NCBI GenBank assembly: GCA_964584985.1
Contig: CAZPBK010000003.1
Span: forward strand, 1-64,000
Direction: 5' to 3'
DNA: 64,000 nt
From: JABMRF01 sp964584985
GTDB taxonomy: Bacteria; Patescibacteriota; Patescibacteriia; UBA11705; JABHMO01
A program made the translations under genes and the position numbers. The notes below the pieces were generated by a model. The model saw only the letters and a program-made list of their open reading frames with translations, ran no database searches and was not told where the DNA came from. The first letter of the stretch is position 1; each line of letters begins with the position of its first letter. Below are positions 59,454-64,000 of the stretch, piece by piece.

Positions 59454-59888
59454 AAAAAAAGGACGCTGCATTACTCGAACGCAGGCCCTTTTTCGTTGGG
59501 AGGCGGAGGGGCCTCCCAAAAGAGTAGACAATTTTTGCAGAATGAATGAAAAGAACAAAATTCTGCAATGAGGAGAGAAATAATTCCTTTGTTTGTCCAC
59601 TCTTTTGGAAAGCTCTCAGACATATTTACCGCAAATTTGATGAGGGGGGCATGCAGGCGGAAAAAGAAATATTGCCCAGCCTCTCTCCTCATCAAGTTTT
59701 CGGTAAATACAGACTTGTCAATAAAGTGATGTTGAGGAAACCGACAATTTTGGGCGTTATTATATAATATCTCCCTTTGTCGGTTGTGTTGATGATAGAT
59801 TGTCCGGAAAATAGGAAAATCCAATTTTCCAGTACAATGCTTCTCTCCTCAAGCATCACTTTACTGACAATCGTTTTATTTTATAGAA
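59454..59888 (-). ncRNA. 435-nt structured RNA between ftsK and clpP
   Basis: A consensus promoter at 59895-59923 starts transcription near 59888. Within it are three long helices, given as paired plus-strand positions. Helix 1: 59855-59868 with 59717-59730 plus 59847-59852 with 59732-59737 (20 pairs), enclosing 59777-59785 with 59739-59747. Helix 2: 59701-59709 with 59623-59631 and 59687-59695 with 59637-59645 (18 pairs and an AAA/TTT link). Helix 3: 59593-59608 with 59516-59531 (16 pairs), enclosing 59560-59568 with 59535-59543. A GGGAGGC hairpin and a terminator (59461-59492, T-run 59454-59460) end it. TGAGGAGAGA occurs twice and its complement once. No long reading frame is convincing. 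It fits no RNA class known to me. Confidence 0.8.
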
Positions 59889-59894
59889 CATTGT

Positions 59895-59923
59895 ATTATA
59901 GCATAAAAATATATTACTGTCAA
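59895..59923 (-). promoter_or_regulatory. consensus promoter of the 435-nt RNA
   Basis: On the minus strand TTGACA (59918-59923), 17 bp, TATAAT (59895-59900), all exact. Confidence 0.9.
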
Positions 59924-59983
59924 GTATTTGGGGTGTTTTATGATGATTTTGTCTAAAATTAAACAATCTTACGGATTTGCTTA

Positions 59984-60012
59984 TTGACAGATAAAGAGAA
60001 TAATAATATAAT
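59984..60012 (+). promoter_or_regulatory. clpP: clpP promoter
   Basis: TTGACA (59984-59989), 17 bp, TATAAT (60007-60012), exact consensus. TTTTGTCTAAAATTA, related to the dyad before the TrmB-type gene, lies about 30 bp upstream and may be an operator. Confidence 0.88.
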
Positions 60013-60046
60013 TTTTTTGAGGCTTAAAAGTAAATAAAAAAAACAT

Positions 60047-60619
60047 ATGAACCTTATTCCTACCGTTATTGAGAAATCACATCATGGGGAGAGAGCCTAT
60101 GATATTTATTCTCGCTTACTTAAAGAAAGAATAATTTTTCTAGGTACGGCCATAGATGAAAATGTGGCCAATTCGGTTATAGCTCAGCTTTTGTATTTGG
60201 AAAGTCAGGACCCAAAAAAAGACATCAAAGTTTATATTAATTCACCGGGAGGATCGGTGACTGCGGGCTTGGCTATCTACGATACAATGCAGTATATAAA
60301 ACCTGATGTGGCCACAATTTGTGTGGGGTTGGCGGCCAGCATGGGGTCATTGCTGTTAACCGCCGGAGCTCAAGGAAAAAGATTTGCTTTGCCCAATTCT
60401 AAAATTATGATTCATCAAGTTATGGGTGGAGCCAAAGGACAGGCCAGTGATATCAAGATTCAAGCGGAAGAAATATTAAAAGTAAAGGAAAATTTAAATA
60501 AGATTTTATCCAAACATACTGGAAAGCCTTTGAAAACCGTGGAAAAAGATTCTGACCGAGATTATTATATGGATGCCAAACAAGCTAAGGCTTACGGAAT
60601 CATTGATAAAATTATTTAA
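60047..60619 (+). CDS. clpP: ATP-dependent Clp protease proteolytic subunit
   Basis: ClpP is the barrel-shaped serine protease that works with ClpX or ClpA/C. The 190-residue protein has the catalytic Ser98 in GLAASMGSLL, His123 in NSKIMIHQ and Asp172 in SDRDYYM. The start MNLIPTVIEKSHHGERAYDIY is typical; there is little or no propeptide. No clpX follows. It sits alone between two ncRNA candidates, each with a strong promoter, and has an exact consensus promoter of its own. Confidence 0.97.
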   Translation: MNLIPTVIEKSHHGERAYDIYSRLLKERIIFLGTAIDENVANSVIAQLLYLESQDPKKDIKVYINSPGGSVTAGLAIYDTMQYIKPDVATICVGLAASMGSLLLTAGAQGKRFALPNSKIMIHQVMGGAKGQASDIKIQAEEILKVKENLNKILSKHTGKPLKTVEKDSDRDYYMDAKQAKAYGIIDKII

Positions 60620-60682
60620 TGAACAAAGCTATATACAGCTAGACAACGGGCATATTTCAAGTGAATGCTCGTTGTTTTTGCT

Positions 60683-60691
60683 TGTGGATAA
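60683..60691. promoter_or_regulatory. single DnaA box
   Basis: TGTGGATAA is the exact complement of TTATCCACA. A second near-match, GAGGATAAC, lies ten bases to the right. It is in the clpP downstream region. Confidence 0.35.
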
Positions 60692-60830
60692 CCTGAGGAT
60701 AACCAGTGAAAAATTAGTCGGTAGTTATAGAATTTCAGTTGTGATATAATGAATAAGGAAGAAAGAGCGCTAGTTTTAAAAAAGGTTATTTTGGCTAAAA
60801 TTGGCCAAACTGTTCATAAGTGTTAGGCTC

Positions 60831-60859
60831 TTGACAAAAAAAAATATCTGTGCTAATAT
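60831..60859 (+). promoter_or_regulatory. promoter of the 6S-like RNA
   Basis: TTGACA (60831-60836), 17 bp, TAATAT (60854-60859). Confidence 0.85.
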
Positions 60860-60865
60860 AGTATG

Positions 60866-61012
60866 TTAACAATTATGTACCAAATTTGCTTGAAAAAACC
60901 GTTTTAATGGGCAGACACGACAAGCATGGGATTTTTACTTTAGGTAAGATCAGGCTCCGGCTCGATCTAGCCTGAGTAAAAATTTCTTGTCTGTCCGTTA
61001 AAGCGGTTTTTT
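60866..61012 (+). ncRNA. rod-shaped small RNA, 6S-like shape
   Basis: Positions 60893-60917 pair with 60988-61012 without a gap over 25 pairs (including wobbles). After an asymmetric internal loop (13 against 4 bases), 60931-60939 pairs with 60975-60983, then a ten-base bulge and an apical stem TCAGGCT/AGCCTGA (60950-60956 with 60969-60975). The outer stem ends in six U, which would also terminate transcription. A long rod with an internal bubble and a promoter of its own resembles 6S RNA (ssrS) in outline; it is shorter than usual and no conserved 6S sequence was recognised. The sequence after it, 61013-61105, has nothing I can name. Confidence 0.65.
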
Positions 61013-61101
61013 AATTCCAAGGAGAAAGCTATTTTCAGTTTAATTGATTTCCATTAGAGGAAGCTGAGAAATCGGGAGAGTTTAAAGTATTTTTGTAAAA
61101 T

Positions 61102-61129
61102 AAAAAAAGCCCATGGGCTCTTTTTTTTT
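61102..61129 (-). terminator. bidirectional terminator
   Basis: The palindrome AGCCC-AT-GGGCT (61108-61119) has seven A before and eight T after. It is 21 bp past the stop of the VanW-domain gene. Confidence 0.85.
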
Positions 61130-61149
61130 ATAAAATGTTTACTGGTTTT

Positions 61150-63114
61150 TTATTCATCTGCGTCTGATCCGGCCTTAGGATCGGTTTCAGGCTGAGATTT
61201 GTTTTCTGTTTGTTCTTTGTTTTTATCGTTTTTAGAAGCATTTTGGTCTTCCTCTTCCTTACTTTCTTCTTCCGGGTCAACTCCCACAAGCCAGACCTCT
61301 TGCCAAGGTATATAATGACTGGACCAGGTGATTTTCTCAGTTTCCTGTCCGGGTTTTTCAATATATTGATAAAAAACCGTATCAGCTCCGCGATGAGCAT
61401 ATTCGCTTAATCTTTTTTTTCCGGGTTCAAGTTCGGTTGTTTCTATTTCCTTGGCTGGTCCGGGGCTTACGATATTGAAAATTTTTGGTATAAGATTACG
61501 AATGTTATCTACGGTTTCTCGTCCTTCAAACCAAACTTTGCGCTCATCGTCAGCTCCCCAAATTTCAAAAGTTAGATTGTTTCCCCAAAGTTTTGACTGA
61601 ATAAGTATGTAATTGTCAGTGTCGTTTAAAAATCTGAAATCAGGGTGGGGAATGTAAATCGTGGCATCGGTGCCGGCCGGTTCATAATAACTTACGCGAT
61701 AGGAATGATTGGCTCTTTCGGTTATTTTTAAGCCGGCTTGTAAAACGGTTCGGAACATAGTAGTGGCCACCTGGCAAAGTCCGCCTCCGTATTCGGGAAT
61801 GGTTTCATTTTTTTTGATAACCAGTTCCGGTTTATAACCGTTTTGTGCGTTGACTTCTCCCAAAGCTTCAACCAAAGAAAATTCTTCTCCCGGAGCAATC
61901 AACAAACCGTGTAAACTGGCCGCACCAATACCTATATTATGTCTTCGGTTATAGGGACTTCCGGAAAAGTCTGACCAACCGGATCCCAGCATTTCCTCAA
62001 TGCCCAGTTCATTGGATTTGGCAACTGATTTTTCCGGTTCTTCAACTTCAACGATCAGGTTTATGGAAGGATTATTTTTATCTATCAGATGAGACACTGT
62101 TCTTTTGTAGGTTTCTTCTTGGTTTAGTTTTTGTCCATTTTTACTGGCGGTAAACTCTGTCACTCGGCCGCTATCAATTTGAAATCTGGCGTTGGTGGCC
62201 TTGCGATCAATCTCTTGAGCTATGGCTTGTAAGTGACCACTGACCATTTGTTGATCCAAAGAAACAATTATTTCTTCTTTGGCGTTTAGATCCAGTTTAA
62301 GCCATTTCACAAAGTCCGACCAAGGGATTTCCCAGGTTTTATCTTTGTATATTAATTCCGGTGCGTCCATTTTGGCTATTTTAATGATTTTTTCTCTTTT
62401 TTTCTTTGCTTGATCAAGGGTGATTTTAGGTTTATCGGATTTTCGGTTCAATCTTATGATCGGATTTTGCATTTTTTGTATGGAGGAATCCAGTATTTCT
62501 ATAGCTTGATTAAAATTAAAAATGTTTCCACTTTGCGAAGAGGTGAAGTTGATCTCAAACTGTTTGTTGGCTGAATCTTTTACATCTATTTCCAACCGAC
62601 TGTTTTGTGCCGGATCTTGCAATGAAGAAAACTTGTCAGTCAATTCTTTTTTTAATAGCTGTTTTTCAAGGTTATAATCCAAAGGGATTTGTTTTTGAAA
62701 AATCAGCAAAGCTAAAATTTGTAAATGATTGAAGAAGAGATTATTTTTTCGACCTTGAGCATAGGCTTTTTCAACCAAGCTTTCCAAATTCAAGGAAAGG
62801 AATTCTTGTTGTTTGTTATTGAGAGTTTTTTCTTCATCTTTGTATACAAAGACAAACCTTTGACCATAGGTTTGTTTAAATTTTCCTTGAAGTATATTTT
62901 TTGCTTGTGTTTTGGTCAATCCGGATAAATCAAGACCGTTTACTTTTATGCCCGGATAAATTTCATTTTGATATTTCCAGGAGAGGCCGACGGAAGCACC
63001 CACAGACATTAATATTAAAATAAAAATAAAAATTAAAATGTATATTGTTTTAGGCAAAGGCTTTTTTTTCTTTTCTTGTTCGGGAAAATTATTTTTCTTT
63101 TGATCCGATTTCAT
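61150..63114 (-). CDS. VanW-family cell-wall protein
   Basis: A 654-residue protein anchored by one span (about residues 22-45, YILIFIFILILMSVGASVG). Two repeated regions resembling the PG_binding_4 domain follow (KVNGLDLSGLTKTQAKNIL near 58-76, and a second about 220-330). The VanW domain starts near residue 385 with GSPYNRRHNIGIGAASLHG, continues with APGEEFSLVEALGEV and YGGGLCQVATTMFRTVLQAG, and ends with the YxxAGTDATI region. The acidic tail is Glu/Asp-rich. VanW is linked to vancomycin resistance clusters by name but its activity is unknown. The ATG overlaps the TGA of the DUF3006 gene. Confidence 0.88.
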   Translation of the reverse strand: MKSDQKKNNFPEQEKKKKPLPKTIYILIFIFILILMSVGASVGLSWKYQNEIYPGIKVNGLDLSGLTKTQAKNILQGKFKQTYGQRFVFVYKDEEKTLNNKQQEFLSLNLESLVEKAYAQGRKNNLFFNHLQILALLIFQKQIPLDYNLEKQLLKKELTDKFSSLQDPAQNSRLEIDVKDSANKQFEINFTSSQSGNIFNFNQAIEILDSSIQKMQNPIIRLNRKSDKPKITLDQAKKKREKIIKIAKMDAPELIYKDKTWEIPWSDFVKWLKLDLNAKEEIIVSLDQQMVSGHLQAIAQEIDRKATNARFQIDSGRVTEFTASKNGQKLNQEETYKRTVSHLIDKNNPSINLIVEVEEPEKSVAKSNELGIEEMLGSGWSDFSGSPYNRRHNIGIGAASLHGLLIAPGEEFSLVEALGEVNAQNGYKPELVIKKNETIPEYGGGLCQVATTMFRTVLQAGLKITERANHSYRVSYYEPAGTDATIYIPHPDFRFLNDTDNYILIQSKLWGNNLTFEIWGADDERKVWFEGRETVDNIRNLIPKIFNIVSPGPAKEIETTELEPGKKRLSEYAHRGADTVFYQYIEKPGQETEKITWSSHYIPWQEVWLVGVDPEEESKEEEDQNASKNDKNKEQTENKSQPETDPKAGSDADE

Positions 63115-63335
63115 GTTTTTTTATTTAAGATTTTATTTAACAATTCTTTAGCTGAATTTTCCAATTCTCGGGTTTTCTCCTCTTCTTTTTTTATGTTTAA
63201 AAACACAACATCACCCTCTTGGCAGTCTTGAGGTACTTTGTTTTTATTAATAATGATTTTTTCATTTTTGTCGTCAAGCAAAATAACTTTATTGGCCTCT
63301 ATTCGGTCAATTACGGTTTTTATATTTTTTTTCAT
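63111..63335 (-). CDS. DUF3006 protein
   Basis: A 74-residue protein with the DUF3006 layout: KTVIDRIEANKVILLDDKNEKIIINKN as a small beta barrel, then EGDVVFLNI and a helical Lys/Glu tail. Function is unknown. Its TGA stop overlaps the ATG of the VanW gene by four bases, showing translational coupling. This overlap also shows that TGA is a normal stop codon here. Confidence 0.8.
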   Translation of the reverse strand: MKKNIKTVIDRIEANKVILLDDKNEKIIINKNKVPQDCQEGDVVFLNIKKEEEKTRELENSAKELLNKILNKKT

Positions 63336-63339
63336 ATGG

Positions 63340-63843
63340 TTAATCTTCTTGTTTGACTTTTATTCGCACCAGTCCGTTTTCTTTTTCTTTTGGTAAAATT
63401 ATTCTAAGGACGCCATTAAGCAATTCAGCTTTTATTTTATTGTTTTTTACCGGTCCGGGCAAAATAATGCTGCGTGAAAATTTTCCCCAATAACATTCTT
63501 GATAAAGATATTGATTTTTATCGGAAGCGGTATATTTTTTGTCTCTTTCGCCTTTTATGGTTAAAATATCTTTTTCCAAACTAAGATCAAGGGAGTCGCT
63601 TTTTATTCCCGAGACAGGAGCTATCACATACAAATTTTCTTTGTCTTGAAAAATATCAATGGATAATTCCGCTTGTTCCGGAATATCGGTTTCTTCGGTA
63701 AATCCGGGTGAAAAATAATCATCTTTTATTTTGGACTTATTGCCGGGTAAGTCTTTTTGATCAGCAAAAAAATTATCAGGATGATAATGATTGTCCAGGT
63801 TTTCCAAATGCTTAAACCATTTTTCATCAATATTGTCCGACAT
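63340..63843 (-). CDS. Hsp20/alpha-crystallin small heat-shock protein
   Basis: A 167-residue small heat-shock protein, an ATP-independent holdase. The alpha-crystallin domain spans about residues 68-160 (DIFQDKENLYVIAPVSGIK, LTIKGERD, YQECYWGKFSRSIILPGPV), ending with the conserved GVLRIILPKEK pattern. The N-terminal region is about 65 residues and disordered. It lies 4 bp upstream of DUF3006 in the same orientation, so a three-gene unit hsp20, DUF3006, vanW is likely. Confidence 0.93.
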   Translation of the reverse strand: MSDNIDEKWFKHLENLDNHYHPDNFFADQKDLPGNKSKIKDDYFSPGFTEETDIPEQAELSIDIFQDKENLYVIAPVSGIKSDSLDLSLEKDILTIKGERDKKYTASDKNQYLYQECYWGKFSRSIILPGPVKNNKIKAELLNGVLRIILPKEKENGLVRIKVKQED

Positions 63844-63937
63844 AATATGAATGATATTATTTTTACTTATATAAAAGGCAATTCAATTATATAATGTATG
63901 ATTTAAAAAAACAACCTGAGTTTTTAAAAACAAAAAA

Positions 63938-63953
63938 ATCAGCTTGAGCTGAT
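63938..63953 (-). terminator. terminator of a gene beyond the right edge
   Basis: The palindrome ATCAGCT-TG-AGCTGAT is followed on the minus strand by T7 (63931-63937). Confidence 0.85.
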
Positions 63954-63968
63954 CTTTTTGTTTTGATT

Positions 63969-64000
63969 TTACATCTGTGGTGAAGGTCGTTCATCCATTT
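63969..64000 (-). CDS. C-terminal end of an off-window gene (partial)
   Basis: The minus-strand frame ending in TAA at 63969-63971 reads MDERPSPQM before the stop, and a terminator follows 15 bp later. Only about nine residues are visible, so the family cannot be named. Confidence 0.45.
   Translation of the reverse strand, partial: MDERPSPQM

Noticed and set aside
59568..59568. Upstream ATG of ftsK giving 880 residues
   Set aside because: The extra 70 residues are coded by the 3' part of the structured RNA and two terminators, and lack FtsK similarity.
60866..61012. SRP (4.5S) RNA
   Set aside because: The apical sequence lacks the conserved GGAAGG/AGCAG internal-loop motif of SRP domain IV.

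Overview
The window is an AT-rich bacterial scaffold, with three runs of exactly 100 N marking assembly joins (5937-6036, 44043-44142, 46960-47059). Gene content suggests a member of the Candidate Phyla Radiation / Patescibacteria, probably Parcubacteria-like: a compact core gene set, many lineage-only ORFs, several core proteins with Lys/Glu-rich extensions, a K+-independent-type proton pyrophosphatase, and most conserved genes started without a Shine-Dalgarno (SD) sequence. This assignment is an inference from style and content, not from a marker tree.

Layout. 1-6.3 kb: tRNA genes (Leu, Gly, Ala, Lys, Arg-UCG), a SPOUT methylase, ruvB, a SpoIID-like protein, a 49-aa stand-alone NrdD C-terminal (glycyl-radical-type) protein, and a 132-bp tandem array of tRNA-Arg 5' halves each split by a palindrome. 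6.3-16 kb: rnc, nusB, a LysM/M23 peptidase, frame-disrupted yifB/comM, lspA, dksA-like, an oxidative-stress cluster (Fur/PerR-like regulator, rubrerythrin, desulfoferrodoxin) and a structured ncRNA candidate. 16-23 kb: pnp, rpsO, a catalytically degenerate tyrosine recombinase, two tRNA-Arg genes and a gene-poor stretch carrying two perfect parS palindromes and DnaA boxes, which suggests origin proximity. 23-37 kb: a broken DUF218 gene, DUF167, inositol-phosphatase-like, tsaC, trigger factor, hppA, rpmF, tRNA-Glu, a TrmB-type regulator, tsaD-tsaE and an overlapping protein-kinase-like gene. 37-50.7 kb: pilB, ychF, groES-groEL, NUDIX, O-antigen-ligase-like protein, PRC-barrel, yidC and nusA with a leader terminator. 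51-64 kb: rpsF-ssb-rpsR-efp, recA, rodZ-like, ftsK, clpP flanked by two strong ncRNA candidates, a VanW protein, DUF3006 and Hsp20.

Two classes of genes stand out. Conserved genes start after AT-rich leaders with no SD. About fifteen short unrecognised genes, often membrane or Cys-containing, have AGGAG/GGAGG SDs, usually a TTGACA-type promoter and a private terminator. These look like self-contained cassettes set between housekeeping operons.

The strongest candidate for something undescribed is a 435-nt RNA between ftsK and clpP (about 59454-59888, minus). It has a consensus promoter with 17-bp spacing, a terminator, and three long helices whose strands I matched base by base. Next are the 25-bp-stem RNA downstream of clpP, the tRNA-fragment/palindrome array and the SD-led cassettes.
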